DNA from: Oceanospirillaceae bacterium
GTDB lineage: Bacteria; Pseudomonadota; Gammaproteobacteria; Pseudomonadales; Oceanobacteraceae
Direction: 5' to 3'
NCBI GenBank assembly: GCA_024234265.1
Contig: JACKOM010000011.1
Span: forward strand, 1 to 64,000
Length of the DNA: 64,000 bases
The notes beneath the pieces are model-generated. The model was not told the origin of the DNA, did no database searches, and saw nothing but the letters and a program-made list of their open reading frames with translations. A program made the position numbers and the translations under genes. The stretch's first letter is position 1, and each line of letters opens with the position of its first letter. Below are positions 25,898 to 37,694 of this stretch, piece by piece.

Positions 25898-27790
25898 TTA
25901 GTTTTTAAACAGCTTATTCAGTTGTTTATCTATGCCATCCACACCGAGTTTGTCACTTAAATCCACTTCGTAAATACCATCAAATTTACGGCGCGCAATA
26001 TCAGCACTGTCTTCTTTGTTCAGCACAATGCTCGGTTTGATGAATACCATGAGATTCTGCTTAACCTTAGTTTCAGAGGTTGAACGGAATAACCAACCAA
26101 TTAACGGAATATCCCCCAGAAACGGGATTTTCGACTGGGTTTCTTCTACCGCATCGTTAATTAAACCACCCAATACGATAATTTCTTTATCTTCCGCCAG
26201 AATCTGGGTTTTGATGGAGCGTTTGTTGGTAATTAAATCCGCCTGCCCTTCAACTGGTTTGGTTTGTACCGACTCAGTGCTTTGTTCCACTTCCAGACGG
26301 ATAAATTTGCCATCATGAATATGGGGAATCACTTTCAGTGTGGTACCCACATCCTGACGTTTAATAGTAGTGAACGGATTTGAGTTACTGGTGGAAGAAG
26401 TGGAGCCGGTGACAAACGGCACGTTCTGACCCACCACTATCTCAGCTTCCTGGTTATCCAGGGTCATAATAGAAGGCGTAGATAACAGGTTACTGTTGGA
26501 AACCGATTGCAGAGCCTGAATCACCACCGCAAATTCCTGACCTTTATATAAACCACCACCGCCAATTGTCATGCCGGATGCAAGACTGGGAGCACCGGTT
26601 TTAATGCCGGTAATAATATCCGTCAGGCTTTGCCCAGCATCACCAAAATTGGTGCCTAATAAAGGGGTTTGCCCGCTGTTGATATTATCCAGATCAACCG
26701 CAGCTAACTGTGTACCGATGCGCTCCGCGTTGTTACCAATAATTTCTACGATCGCCGCTTCAATCAGCACCTGCGCACGGCGCACGTCCAGTTGCGAGAC
26801 AATTTCACGAATTTCACTTAATACCGATGGCTCTGCGCGGATAACCAGCGCGTTAAGGCCTTCATCCGGGTTCACACTGGCTTTTGCGCCGGTTTTATTG
26901 CCCTTTTCATCCGCCACATCACCTAACAGGTTTTTCAGCAGTTCGGCCATTTTTTTCGCATCGGCATATTGCAGGCGAATCACAGTGGCGCTGCCGGCAA
27001 ATTTAGACGGGGAATCCAGATCCGCGATCAGGCTTTTAATACGGTCACGGGCAGATTTTTCACCTTTGATAATAATGCGGTTTGCACGTTCATCGGCCAC
27101 CACACGGATACGGCCCTGCACACCACTGGTATCAGCGGTTTTGCCTTCAGATACTTTTTCCGGGTCGAGGCTTTTTAAAATCTCAACCACATCACCCACC
27201 CAGGCTTTTTCCAGCTGCACCACTTCAAGATCTTCGGAGCCTGAGTTGTCGAGTTTTTCGATAATTTTTTCGATACGTTTAATATTGGCAACGGAATCAA
27301 TCACGATTAAAGCGTTTGCGCTTTTTACACCGGCCAGATGGCCGTACTTAGCAACCATAGGGCGCAGAATCGGCACTAAATCCAATGCTGGGGTATCTTT
27401 AATCTGAATAACCGCAGCCACTAAATCCTCACCTTTGTTACGCCCGATACCAAAGGGTGAACCACCTTCCTGTTTAACATCGTTCTGCTGAATAATTTTA
27501 ATCACGTTGCCCGCAGGCACTGCTGCAAAACCATTCACGTTTAAAACTGACAAAAACATCTGGTACACAGTTTCTTTATTCATATCCGCATCGGACATGA
27601 TAGTTACCTTGCCCTTAACACGGGGGTCAATTACAAAACTGTACCCGGTGATATTGGAAACCTGGGCAATTAAGGCGCGGATATCCGCATCCTTCAGGTT
27701 TACCTTCCAGGTTTGCTCTGCTGACTGGGCCTGATTGCTGATAAGTGCAATCCCCAGTAGCAAACTTGCCAGCCATTTATGCATTGTCAT
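25898..27790 (-). CDS. gspD: Type II secretion system secretin GspD
   Basis: A 630-residue outer-membrane secretin. Signal peptide ends QAQSA; N0 domain (about 28-100, VNLKDADIRALIAQVSNITG), three N-domain repeats (about 120-380) and the secretin core (about 400-600) with VPFVTGS and the LGGLINDAVEETQSKIPFLG block. Ends with an S-domain-like tail. It is third in gspN-gspC-gspD. The remaining gsp genes are not in the window. A second in-frame ATG 6 bp downstream is possible as the start. Confidence 0.95.
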   Translation of the reverse strand: MTMHKWLASLLLGIALISNQAQSAEQTWKVNLKDADIRALIAQVSNITGYSFVIDPRVKGKVTIMSDADMNKETVYQMFLSVLNVNGFAAVPAGNVIKIIQQNDVKQEGGSPFGIGRNKGEDLVAAVIQIKDTPALDLVPILRPMVAKYGHLAGVKSANALIVIDSVANIKRIEKIIEKLDNSGSEDLEVVQLEKAWVGDVVEILKSLDPEKVSEGKTADTSGVQGRIRVVADERANRIIIKGEKSARDRIKSLIADLDSPSKFAGSATVIRLQYADAKKMAELLKNLLGDVADEKGNKTGAKASVNPDEGLNALVIRAEPSVLSEIREIVSQLDVRRAQVLIEAAIVEIIGNNAERIGTQLAAVDLDNINSGQTPLLGTNFGDAGQSLTDIITGIKTGAPSLASGMTIGGGGLYKGQEFAVVIQALQSVSNSNLLSTPSIMTLDNQEAEIVVGQNVPFVTGSTSSTSNSNPFTTIKRQDVGTTLKVIPHIHDGKFIRLEVEQSTESVQTKPVEGQADLITNKRSIKTQILAEDKEIIVLGGLINDAVEETQSKIPFLGDIPLIGWLFRSTSETKVKQNLMVFIKPSIVLNKEDSADIARRKFDGIYEVDLSDKLGVDGIDKQLNKLFKN

Positions 27791-27800
27791 AATTTACCGC

Positions 27801-28673
27801 TTATCTGAAACTGTGATTAATTGTAAAACGACTACCCCCGCGCTCAACCTCAATGCGGGCTGCGCCAGAGTCATAAACTTCGTCGACCAGGTTTTTATCT
27901 GCATCCGGATTACCCAGAGAATGGCCATTCACGGAAATAATTTTGTCGCCGGGTTTCATACCTAACCCCGTCAGCATGCTGGCATTTTCAGTGACTTCGT
28001 AACCGTCATCAGCCACTTTCAGACCTACATTATTCAATGCCTGTTGCGCATCACCTTCCAGCTGATCTTTGGCAAAGGCTACAAAATCCTCAGGGCTGCT
28101 GACATCCTGCAGGCGTTCATTAAAATTGCCACCGCGGGGACGTTGGCCTGCATTTTCACGGGGCGCAGGAATATTTTCACGCAGGGCCTGTACACCACCG
28201 GTAATATCTTCAAAGGTCAGGGTTTCGAGTTTACCGTTGGTATCGAGCACGACTTTATCTTCGTACACGTTGGCCAGGGTCGTACGCCCCTGCACCCTGT
28301 CGCCCACACGGAAAAATTCCCCTTCACGGCCCGTCTCCGCAATAATTGCGCTGGACTTACTTGGATCACGGGAAGTAAACACGCCCAGCAACACTAAACG
28401 TAAACGGGTTTCCGGGGCTGCCTCCACATTCATCTGCGCAGTGCTTTCATCGTAACGGCCAAATAAATCCCAGGCGGCAATGTCCTGCTGTGTATTTTGT
28501 TGTGCCGCACCGTCGGCGTGTTCTTTTGCCGCTGGCAGCACTAACACAGGACGATCAGCCACCTGCCAGGTAAAAGAAGCAGATTGATACGCAATCACCA
28601 CGACCAATAACCAGCAGAGCACTGCCAGTGTGCGAATCAATGTTTTATGTTCAGACCAATGGCCCACACACAT
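27801..28673 (-). CDS. gspC: Type II secretion system protein GspC
   Basis: A 290-residue inner-membrane protein. One transmembrane segment (about 12-32), the HR domain with LRLVLLGVFTSRDPSKSSAII and FRVGDRV (about 90-150), a Pro-rich linker, and a C-terminal PDZ domain (about 205-288, LTGLGMKPGDKIISVNGHSL). It links the secretin to the inner-membrane platform. Located 10 bp before gspD and after gspN. Confidence 0.92.
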   Translation of the reverse strand: MCVGHWSEHKTLIRTLAVLCWLLVVVIAYQSASFTWQVADRPVLVLPAAKEHADGAAQQNTQQDIAAWDLFGRYDESTAQMNVEAAPETRLRLVLLGVFTSRDPSKSSAIIAETGREGEFFRVGDRVQGRTTLANVYEDKVVLDTNGKLETLTFEDITGGVQALRENIPAPRENAGQRPRGGNFNERLQDVSSPEDFVAFAKDQLEGDAQQALNNVGLKVADDGYEVTENASMLTGLGMKPGDKIISVNGHSLGNPDADKNLVDEVYDSGAARIEVERGGSRFTINHSFR

Positions 28674-28690
28674 TCCCCTGCAAAAAATAA

Positions 28691-29443
28691 TTAAAAAATC
28701 CTATGGGATACTTCAAAAATGCTGGCATCAGCAGGTGCTGTGCCCGGCAAATTTTCACCCAATACGTCGATAAAACGGCGTTTGATCGCAACGCTGGCCC
28801 AACCATCGGGTTTTACCTGGGCATCCGCCAGATCGTCACCTTCAGTTGTCACCACACCCACATTTAACTGACCAGCTTCTGCGGAAAGATTTGCCAGCAG
28901 CACGGGCAATTGTGCCGTTTTATTCTGGGCACCGACCCGGTAATTAACCCGCCCGCCCTGCCACACTGCGCGGCCCTTAGCGGCGAGGGTTTTATGTGCC
29001 GGAATATCAAACGAAAATTCTGCATTGCTCAGATCAAGATCACCGCTGATGTTCACGCCCTGAGGGTTGGTAAAACGATTTACCAACGCTGGGGTAACAA
29101 ACGCTTTCACTTCCCGCAGGTTCACAATTCCCGCCGGGGTCGCTGACAGGCGCGCTGACAATTTAAAATCAGGGTTTTTTACATCAATCTCGGCCGCCAG
29201 TTTACCCACCAGCAGACGCGCAGGTTTTATCTGCCAGCTTGCATCAATAGCGCCGAGCATAGGGTGATTCAGCTTGAGGTCTGCGTGCCAGAGGGTGCCA
29301 GTGGCTGCCACAACCTGCACCGGCAGATTCGATGGCAGTACCCATTTTTGAATCAGACTGACCGGAAACAGCGCCAGCAGAAAAATAACGTACGCAAGAA
29401 TCCCTACAGCAATAAACCAGCGATTCCGAGTTTTCGTGGTCAA
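28691..29443 (-). CDS. gspN: Type II secretion system protein GspN
   Basis: A 250-residue protein with an N-terminal transmembrane segment (about 10-28) and a beta-rich domain (VQVVAATGTLWHADL, ASWQIKPARLLVGKLAAEI) typical of GspN. It heads the gspN-gspC-gspD unit; the first position of gspN instead of last is seen in several gammaproteobacteria. A sequence loosely like a PHO box about 120 bp upstream was judged too weak to annotate. Confidence 0.85.
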   Translation of the reverse strand: MTTKTRNRWFIAVGILAYVIFLLALFPVSLIQKWVLPSNLPVQVVAATGTLWHADLKLNHPMLGAIDASWQIKPARLLVGKLAAEIDVKNPDFKLSARLSATPAGIVNLREVKAFVTPALVNRFTNPQGVNISGDLDLSNAEFSFDIPAHKTLAAKGRAVWQGGRVNYRVGAQNKTAQLPVLLANLSAEAGQLNVGVVTTEGDDLADAQVKPDGWASVAIKRRFIDVLGENLPGTAPADASIFEVSHRIF

Positions 29444-29670
29444 AATCTATCCCGCTTTATTATGGTTATAAAGGCAAAGTCGCCCATTCTAAAACAGCTG
29501 GGGCGCAAGTGTAACGGTGAAAAATGACAATTCTGTAACCTTAACCTATTTGTGTGAAAAATATGACAGACAAATGCAAAGGCGCAGAGTTCATGCCGCG
29601 CGGCAGCTTTACACTTCATCCGCAAGCGACCTTTTTGGCCTGATATCGCTGAATTCCCTGAACACAGGCA

Positions 29671-29699
29671 AAAAAAAGCCCCGCAGAGCGGGGCTTTTT
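29671..29699 (-). terminator. Rho-independent terminator of groESL
   Basis: The stem AAGCCCCGC/GCGGGGCTT with a T-tract on the minus strand, 18 bp after the groEL stop codon. Confidence 0.88.
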
Positions 29700-29716
29700 C
29701 AGGTTACAGGGGCAAA

Positions 29717-31378
<1,662 letters not shown>

Positions 31379-31401
31379 TCAAATCACACAAGGTGCGGCA
31401 A

Positions 31402-31695
31402 TTAAGCTTCGATCACACCGTAAATTTCGCTTTCGTTGAGGATCAGCAAATCTTCGCCGTCGATAGAAATGGTGTTGCTGCCGGAGTATTTACCGAACAC
31501 AACGATGTCACCCACTTTCAGGTCCAGCGCTTTTACGTCGCCATTTTGCAGAATACGGCCAGTGCCCACTGCCACTACTTCACCCTGATTAGGTTTTTCA
31601 GCCGCTGCGCCTGGCAGAACGATACCACCGGCGGTTTTTTTCTCTTCTTCTTTACGACGAACTACAACACGGTCGTGTAATGGACGAATTTTCAT
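31402..31695 (-). CDS. groS: Co-chaperonin GroES
   Basis: A 97-residue GroES with the [11 protein letters not shown] start, a mobile loop [14 protein letters not shown] and the conserved [13 protein letters not shown] segment. First gene of the groESL operon, behind a sigma-32-type promoter. Normal length. Confidence 0.98.
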   Translation of the reverse strand: MKIRPLHDRVVVRRKEEEKKTAGGIVLPGAAAEKPNQGEVVAVGTGRILQNGDVKALDLKVGDIVVFGKYSGSNTISIDGEDLLILNESEIYGVIEA

Positions 31696-31803
31696 CTACC
31701 TATCTCCAAACAAGCACTATACAAGTTTTATTGAGAGCCCCAGCGCCCTGGTGCTGAATCTGTTAGACGAACAGTCAGCTCCCTGTTCGCATGGTGCGAG
31801 GCA

Positions 31804-31830
31804 TAATGGGGCCAGCCCATTAGTTTTCAA
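31804..31830 (-). promoter_or_regulatory. Sigma-32 heat-shock promoter of groESL
   Basis: On the minus strand TTGAAA (31830-31825) is followed by 13 nt and CCCCATTA (31811-31804), a close match to the RpoH consensus CTTGAAA / CCCCATNT. It lies about 110 bp before groES, in the fxsA-groES gap. No CIRCE inverted repeat is present, so control is by sigma-32, not HrcA. Confidence 0.82.
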
Positions 31831-31846
31831 CACCTTTTTTGAAAAA

Positions 31847-32257
31847 TTATTCGCGGGTCCAGCTGCCTTCAATGGCATCACCGCCAGCTGCGCTATTGCG
31901 GCGGGGGGCAACCATACTGATACGCGGTGCAAAACGCTTTACCAACAAGCGGCGCAGGGGCGGAATCAGCCCCAGAAAACCCAGTGCATCACTGATAAAA
32001 CCCGGCACCAATAACAGAGCACCACACACCAGCAGCACAATGCCTTCCATCGCGCTCTGGGTCGGCAACTCGCCGCGCGCCACGGAGCGGCGCACATCCA
32101 TCAGCAACATCATGCCCTGCATACGTACCAGGAAAATCCCCAGCACAGCGGTCAAAAGCGTCAGCCCGATCGTTGGCCAAACACCTATGTGCTGCCCCAC
32201 TTTGATGTAAACCGCAATTTCGGCAAAGGGGATCAGCAATAACAACAGCAGTTTCAT
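31847..32257 (-). CDS. fxsA: FxsA family membrane protein
   Basis: A 136-residue inner-membrane protein with hydrophobic segments at about 2-20, 27-46 and 75-95 (IVLLVCGALLLVPGFISDALG is the FxsA signature). In E. coli FxsA overproduction relieves F-plasmid exclusion of phage T7; the cellular role is unclear. It lies just upstream of groES, a location conserved in gammaproteobacteria. Confidence 0.9.
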   Translation of the reverse strand: MKLLLLLLIPFAEIAVYIKVGQHIGVWPTIGLTLLTAVLGIFLVRMQGMMLLMDVRRSVARGELPTQSAMEGIVLLVCGALLLVPGFISDALGFLGLIPPLRRLLVKRFAPRISMVAPRRNSAAGGDAIEGSWTRE

Positions 32258-32361
32258 GGGCAGCTCCGGGCCAAGTTAAGGGCCCTTTAATAGTGGTGTT
32301 AATTTTGCTTTCAACCCCCTGACCCACACAAACGACAAGAATATGGCAGGGAAGCATTTTT

Positions 32362-32889
32362 ATGTCCGGATTATATGAGCTTGCCGATACCGCACTGAAA
32401 ATCGGCCTGGGGGCGATGATTTCAGGTTTCAGTGCCTATTGGTTGAGCAACAGCCAATACAAACGCAACGCCCAGGCGCAACGGGAACAACAGCAACGCG
32501 CCCTGATTGAAGACGCCGCCGTTCAGGCGGAGCAAATTCATTATATTTTTCTCAAATATTTCGAATTAATTCAGGAGTACATGCACTCGGTGCAAAACCG
32601 CTATGAATGGCCGCAAACCCGGCGTTCAGAGTTATATCTGGTGCTCGATGAACTGGTGCAGGGTTTTAATAATCTCACCAGCGCTGAATCCAAACTGCTG
32701 TTGTTAAATGAAAAAAATCTCTACAAGTGCCTGCGTAAAATGCGCAGCCGCATCATATTTTTCCGCCGTCAGTTTTATATCGATAAAAAGGATCTCAATG
32801 AACAAGAGGCCTTGGAGATTCGCCGCGATGTAGGCAAAATGCGTGAGGAATTTTTTGACGCCCTGAGCGCAAAATACGCAGAGATGTAA
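32362..32889 (+). CDS. Helical protein of unknown function with N-terminal membrane segment
   Basis: A 175-residue protein. A weakly hydrophobic segment (about 10-30) is followed by a highly charged, helical body (QREQQQRALIEDAAVQAEQ; SRIIFFRRQFYIDKKDLN). No known motif. It stands alone, diverging from fxsA. The 163-bp gap after it contains an 8-bp-stem hairpin (GCGCAGAG/CTCTGCGC, 32943-32968) without a downstream T-run. Confidence 0.65.
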   Translation: MSGLYELADTALKIGLGAMISGFSAYWLSNSQYKRNAQAQREQQQRALIEDAAVQAEQIHYIFLKYFELIQEYMHSVQNRYEWPQTRRSELYLVLDELVQGFNNLTSAESKLLLLNEKNLYKCLRKMRSRIIFFRRQFYIDKKDLNEQEALEIRRDVGKMREEFFDALSAKYAEM

Positions 32890-33052
32890 ATCCTTCTCGG
32901 GCAGGCAGCCCACTTCTCTACCCTCCAATTGCACAAAAAATGCGCAGAGTGGACAAAGCTCTGCGCGTCGACGCAAAGGGACTATACTCATCTGCGATTT
33001 ACGATAAACCCGGTGTGCAAGCAGTACACACCCCACTCCTGAGGATTTCATT

Positions 33053-33814
33053 ATGCAAATTAAGAACTCCGTGATTGCCATTACTGGTGGCGGTCAGGGT
33101 CTTGGCAAAGCCATGGCTCTGCACCTTGCCAAAAAAGGCGCAAAACTCGCGCTTATTGATCTCAATGAAGAAAAACTCGCTGAAACCAAAGCCGAATGCC
33201 TCGCCGCAGGTTCACCGGCAACAGAATATTTTTTATGTAACGTAGCCAAAGAAGCCGACGTAGAAAGTACCTTCGCGGAAATTCCAAAAAAATTAGGCGG
33301 CCTCAACGGCCTGATCAACAACGCCGGTATTTTACGTGACGGCCTGATGATCAAAGTGAAAGACGGCGAAATGACCAAAATGCCACTGTCCCAATGGCAG
33401 GCGGTCATTGATGTCAACCTGACCGGTGTATTCCTGTGTGGCCGTGAATTTGCTGCGCAGGCCATCAACCATAAACAACAGGGCTGCATCATCAACATCG
33501 CCAGTATTTCCCGCGCGGGCAACATGGGCCAATCCAACTACAGCGCGGCAAAAGCCGGCGTTGCAGCCATGACAGTCACCTGGGCAAAAGAACTGGCGCG
33601 CTACAATATCCGTGCGGCCGCCATTGCACCGGGTTTTATTGCCACAGAAATGACCGCCGGCATGAAACCAGAAGCCCTGGAAAAAATGACATCAGGTATT
33701 CCGCTGAAACGCATGGGCCAGCCTGAAGAAATCGCCCTGACCGTTGGTTTCATTCTGGAGAATGATTACCTGTCCGGCCGCGTGATTGAAATCGACGGTG
33801 GTTTACGCCTCTGA
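33053..33814 (+). CDS. Short-chain dehydrogenase/reductase, FabG-like
   Basis: A 253-residue SDR. Nucleotide-binding [10 protein letters not shown] (residues 11-20), NNAG at 89-92, catalytic Ser151, Tyr163 and Lys167 (YSAAK), and the C-terminal [18 protein letters not shown] all fit the classical SDR family, closest to 3-oxoacyl-ACP reductase. A short insertion ([13 protein letters not shown], about 101-113) sits after the NNAG strand. The substrate cannot be deduced: there are no other fatty-acid genes around. Ribosome-binding site GAGG precedes the ATG. Confidence 0.9.
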   Translation: MQIKNSVIAITGGGQGLGKAMALHLAKKGAKLALIDLNEEKLAETKAECLAAGSPATEYFLCNVAKEADVESTFAEIPKKLGGLNGLINNAGILRDGLMIKVKDGEMTKMPLSQWQAVIDVNLTGVFLCGREFAAQAINHKQQGCIINIASISRAGNMGQSNYSAAKAGVAAMTVTWAKELARYNIRAAAIAPGFIATEMTAGMKPEALEKMTSGIPLKRMGQPEEIALTVGFILENDYLSGRVIEIDGGLRL

Positions 33815-33889
33815 GCCGATAAAGTCCCGCCTCTCTGCCCCGCAGGGTCTACACTCAAAACTACTGTGTAAATCCTGTGGAGTTTTTCA

Positions 33890-35509
33890 ATGTCACTCAG
33901 CATCCGCGCCAAACTCATGGGCATTCTTGGGGCCGGCATACTCACTGTCGGCCTGATTGCCATCGTATGTTTTTACCTGTTATCCGGGCGTCTCAATGAT
34001 TTTGAAGGGCTGTTGCACCACGAAGTCGCCGCAGCGCTTAGTGCCGACCGCATGACGGTTGAATTCAAAGTTCAGGTGCAGGAATGGAAAAACGTCCTGC
34101 TGCGCGGCGCAGATCCTGCCAACCGGGAAAAATACTGGGGCAAATTTGAAGAATCCCACAACAAGGTGCAGGCACTGGGCAAAACCGTTTTATCCGAAAC
34201 CGATGACCCCGAAGCCCGCAAATTAACCCAGCAGTTTCTCGACAGCCACGGTGCATTATTGCCGCGTTATAAAGAGGGATATCAGGCCTATATCAGCAGT
34301 GGTTTTGATCACACCGCCGGTGATACGGCTGTAAAAGGCATAGACCGGGAGCCCACTACACTGGTTGAAAACGTCACCGAGCGTTTATACACGCTGGCCA
34401 AAGAACATTCCGATAAAGTCACGGCAGCCAGCGCCTCAACGGTGAAATTCGGTATGCTGTTTATTTTTATCAGCATGCTGGCCGCAATGATGGCTGGCAT
34501 GTGGGCATTAAAAAACTGGTTAATTACGCCCTTACAAAACCTATGCAGCAATCTGAAACATCTCAGCAAGGGGGAGCTGAATATTCGTATTGAGCATACA
34601 GCCGACGATGAAATTGGCCAGATGACTAATGCGGTACGCAGCCTGCGCGACACATTAAACGACAGTGCCGGCGCGATAGAAGCCACCCTCAGGGAATTAG
34701 GTGGGGCAGCCGGGGCACTGGTCAACATTTCGGGGAAAATTGAAAAAGGCACCAAGGACCAATACCAGCGCACCGATCAGGTGGCCACCGCCATGACACA
34801 AATGTCATCCGCCGCCGATCAGGTCGCCAAACATGCTTCGAATGCTGCCAGTGCTGCAGTTCAGGTGGATAAATCAGCACGCACGGGCGTAACCACCATG
34901 CGTCAGGCAATCGCCACAATTAACGCAACCTCAGAGCAAATTGCCAGCACGGCAGATGTGGTCAAACAACTCGAAGAAGACACCAAAAGCGTGGGCACAG
35001 TGCTGGATGTTATCAAAGGCATTGCCGAGCAAACCAACCTGCTGGCACTTAACGCCGCCATCGAAGCTGCCCGGGCGGGTGAACAGGGTCGCGGATTTGC
35101 GGTGGTGGCCGATGAAGTGCGCACCCTCGCACAACGCACTCAGCAGTCCACCGCTGAAATACATACCATTATCGAAAACGTGCAAAACGGCGCGCAAAAC
35201 GCAGTGAATGCCATTGAAACCGGTAAAACCCGTACCGGAGCCAGTGTTGAACAGGTCAATAACGCCGGCCAGACCATCGAAGAAATCAGCAGTGCCATGC
35301 AGCACATACTGGAAATGAACGGGCATATTGCCCAGGCGGCCCATGAGCAATCCTCTGTGTCAGAGGATATCAGCCGCAATGTGGTGGAAATTACCAGCAT
35401 TGCCGAATCCTCAGCCCAGCATGCGCGTCAAACCCTGGAGCACAGCGAAAAACTCACCAGCATGGCCGACGAGCTCAGCAAACTGGTGAAACGCATTAAA
35501 GCCAGTTAA
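33890..35509 (+). CDS. Methyl-accepting chemotaxis protein
   Basis: A 539-residue transmembrane chemoreceptor: TM1 at about 8-31, periplasmic helical sensor 32-182 (four-helix-bundle type), TM2 at about 183-205, HAMP 207-260, and the MA signalling domain with the tip [25 protein letters not shown] ribosome-binding site precedes the ATG. The sensor part gives no clue to the ligand. The alkyltransferase-like gene follows 9 bp downstream. Confidence 0.93.
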   Translation: MSLSIRAKLMGILGAGILTVGLIAIVCFYLLSGRLNDFEGLLHHEVAAALSADRMTVEFKVQVQEWKNVLLRGADPANREKYWGKFEESHNKVQALGKTVLSETDDPEARKLTQQFLDSHGALLPRYKEGYQAYISSGFDHTAGDTAVKGIDREPTTLVENVTERLYTLAKEHSDKVTAASASTVKFGMLFIFISMLAAMMAGMWALKNWLITPLQNLCSNLKHLSKGELNIRIEHTADDEIGQMTNAVRSLRDTLNDSAGAIEATLRELGGAAGALVNISGKIEKGTKDQYQRTDQVATAMTQMSSAADQVAKHASNAASAAVQVDKSARTGVTTMRQAIATINATSEQIASTADVVKQLEEDTKSVGTVLDVIKGIAEQTNLLALNAAIEAARAGEQGRGFAVVADEVRTLAQRTQQSTAEIHTIIENVQNGAQNAVNAIETGKTRTGASVEQVNNAGQTIEEISSAMQHILEMNGHIAQAAHEQSSVSEDISRNVVEITSIAESSAQHARQTLEHSEKLTSMADELSKLVKRIKAS

Positions 35510-35518
35510 CCTGCCGCC

Positions 35519-35839
35519 ATGGCAAACATGGCACAACTCTCAACCGCTGTTTATCAACAATTACGCACCCTGCCAACGGGGTGCGTCACTTCTTATGGGC
35601 AATTAGCACTACAGGCAGGGTACCCGGGTTATGCCCGTCAGGTCGGTGCTATTTTGCGTGGTCTGCCCCATGACAGCGATTTACCCTGGCACAGGGTATT
35701 ACGCGCCGACGGCCGGCTGCCTTTCACAGCAGGCACAACCGAATTCGACGAGCAAAAAATACGTTTACTGAAGGAAGGAATCCAGGTGGACGGCGACAGG
35801 GTCAGCCGCCGGTATTTCCGGAGTTGCGCCGTAAGCTAG
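35519..35839 (+). CDS. Alkyltransferase-like DNA repair protein (Atl)
   Basis: A 106-residue protein of the MGMT C-terminal domain family. The active-site PCHRV of O6-alkylguanine alkyltransferases is PWHRV here (Trp57 in place of Cys), so it cannot accept an alkyl group. This is the defining substitution of Atl proteins, which bind O6-alkylguanine and hand the lesion to nucleotide excision repair. The recognition helix GYPGYARQVGAIL is retained. Its 3' end overlaps the convergent permease gene by 38 bp. Confidence 0.9.
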   Translation: MANMAQLSTAVYQQLRTLPTGCVTSYGQLALQAGYPGYARQVGAILRGLPHDSDLPWHRVLRADGRLPFTAGTTEFDEQKIRLLKEGIQVDGDRVSRRYFRSCAVS

Positions 35840-37205
35840 CCTTGCGCGACATGATATATACCACCAGTAAAATCGCTGGCATACCCAGCAGTGCGGTATA
35901 AACAAAGAAATCAAAATATCCGTATGCATCCACCACCACACCTGATTGCCCGCGGATAATTACCCCCGGCAAGGTCATGAATGAGCTGAATAAAGCATAC
36001 TGAGTCGCGGTATATGAACGGTTAGTCAGGCTGGATAAATAGGCGATAAATACCACAGTCGCCAGACCTCCGCTGATATTGTCGCCACTGATCACCATGG
36101 CAAGCAGCCACTCAGATGGATGCAGCAATGACATCATGGCAAACAATAAATTACTCGCGGCCGTGAGAATGGCACCCAACAGCAGGGGGCGCAGAATTCC
36201 GTAACGCGCAACCAACACACCACCCAAAGCAGTGCCCAGCAAAGACATAATCAAACCGAATACTTTGGTGATACTGCCGATTTCGGTAAGGCTGAAACCA
36301 AGATCCAAATAAAACGGCATGGCCATCACGCCCATGGTGATATCACTTAAACGGTAAACACCAATCAGCGTCAGCAGAATCACACCATGCCAGCGATTGC
36401 GCACAAAAAATTCATAAATCGGGCCGCCCACCGCCACCATAAACCAGGCGGTTAATTTGCGCTGCCTGCGGCTGAAGGTAAAAGCCCTGCGCCAGGTCGG
36501 TGCTGAACCCCAGTTTTGCAAACGCTCGAGCATATGCTCAACCCGGGCAGCGAGTAATTGCACCGCGGTATCGTCTGTTTTTGGTTCACGCACCCAAAAA
36601 ACAGTCAGGATGCCCACCAGCATACACAGGGCCATAACCTGATAAGAAAACATCCAGTCGATGCCTTCTGCGAGATATAAAGCACCGGCGCCGGATACCA
36701 GCACGGCAATGCGATAACCGTAAATATAACTGGCCGCCAGAGCACCCTGACGGTGCTCCCCGGCACTTTCTATACGGAATGCATCCACTGTGATGTCCTG
36801 GGTCGCAGAACATAAAGCCACAAATAAGGCAGCCATCACCAGCCAGCGGATGTGCTCCGCCGGATCGATACAGGACATCACATACAAGCCAGTACCAATA
36901 CCCAGCTGGGCCAATAACATCCAGCTGCGTCTGTGCCCCATACGCCTTGAAAACCAGCCAAGGTGAGTGCGCTCAATGACAGGGGCCCAGATAAACTTGA
37001 TGGAATAAATCAGACCAATCCAGCTGACATAACCAATCACGGTGAGGGAAACACCCTCCTCTCGCAACCAGGCAGAAAGCGTTGTGAAAACCAGCGCATT
37101 GGGTAAACCTGCGGAAAAACCCAGCGCCAGCAGGGCGAGTACTTTGGGGTGCCAATAAACACCAAAAGCCTCTCGCCAGCTTGTCTCCCTATAGGGGGCT
37201 GTCAC
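35802..37205 (-). CDS. ampG: AmpG-like muropeptide permease (MFS)
   Basis: A 467-residue major-facilitator protein with about 12 hydrophobic segments; ALGFSAGLPNALVFTTLSAWL near the N-terminus and the loop RRMGHRRSWMLL are typical of AmpG. AmpG imports GlcNAc-1,6-anhydroMurNAc peptides from the periplasm. ampD and ampE of the same recycling pathway are 21 kb downstream. It starts with GTG 3 nt after the yajQ stop with AAGGA upstream, so translation is probably coupled. Confidence 0.82.
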   Translation of the reverse strand: MTAPYRETSWREAFGVYWHPKVLALLALGFSAGLPNALVFTTLSAWLREEGVSLTVIGYVSWIGLIYSIKFIWAPVIERTHLGWFSRRMGHRRSWMLLAQLGIGTGLYVMSCIDPAEHIRWLVMAALFVALCSATQDITVDAFRIESAGEHRQGALAASYIYGYRIAVLVSGAGALYLAEGIDWMFSYQVMALCMLVGILTVFWVREPKTDDTAVQLLAARVEHMLERLQNWGSAPTWRRAFTFSRRQRKLTAWFMVAVGGPIYEFFVRNRWHGVILLTLIGVYRLSDITMGVMAMPFYLDLGFSLTEIGSITKVFGLIMSLLGTALGGVLVARYGILRPLLLGAILTAASNLLFAMMSLLHPSEWLLAMVISGDNISGGLATVVFIAYLSSLTNRSYTATQYALFSSFMTLPGVIIRGQSGVVVDAYGYFDFFVYTALLGMPAILLVVYIMSRKASLRRNSGNTGG

Positions 37206-37208
37206 CCA

Positions 37209-37694
37209 TTAATCCTTGAAGTTTTTAAATTGCAGGGGCTGCACAATCTCAGGGGATGCACGCCAAAGGGCCATCACTTCCTGCAGATCATCGCGTTTTT
37301 TGCCGGTAACACGAATAGTTTCACCCTGAATAGCAGTGGTCACTTTGCTGCCACTGTCTTTCACCATTTTCACCATGATACGGCTCAGGTCTTTATCAAT
37401 GCCGGCTTTCATTGTGGCGGTCACTTTAACCTGCTTACCGGCACCTTTTGGGTCAGAGTATTCAACACACTCAATTTTGATACCGCGTTTGATCAGGCAA
37501 GCCTCAAGAATAGGTTTCATCTGATCGGTCTGGAATTCATCGTTAGCGGTGAGGATGATCTCTTTATCCTTCAGCTCAAAACTGGCGTCAGAGCCTTTAA
37601 AGTCGTAACGGCGTTCAAGTTCACGATTACTCTGATCAACCGCGTTTTGTGATTCGTGGCGATCAATTTCCGATACAACGTCAAATGAAGGCAT
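37209..37694 (-). CDS. yajQ: YajQ family nucleotide-binding protein
   Basis: A 161-residue YajQ (UPF0234). It starts PSFDVVSEIDRHESQNAVDQ and ends QEVMALWRASPEIVQPLQFK, with length and both ferredoxin-like repeats normal. Members bind cyclic di-GMP in Xanthomonas and Pseudomonas and other nucleotides elsewhere. First gene of a unit with the AmpG-like permease; a GAGGGG ribosome-binding site precedes it. Confidence 0.93.
   Translation of the reverse strand: MPSFDVVSEIDRHESQNAVDQSNRELERRYDFKGSDASFELKDKEIILTANDEFQTDQMKPILEACLIKRGIKIECVEYSDPKGAGKQVKVTATMKAGIDKDLSRIMVKMVKDSGSKVTTAIQGETIRVTGKKRDDLQEVMALWRASPEIVQPLQFKNFKD

Noticed and set aside
29516..29580. PHO-box-like ATGACA elements upstream of gspN
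   Set aside because: Only one good TGTCAT unit; the second is TTGCAT and no -10 at the right distance was found. Not enough to claim phosphate control of secretion.
32943..32968. Hairpin GCGCAGAG/CTCTGCGC as terminator of the preceding gene
   Set aside because: It lacks a T-run on the plus strand; the A/T tract is on the wrong side.
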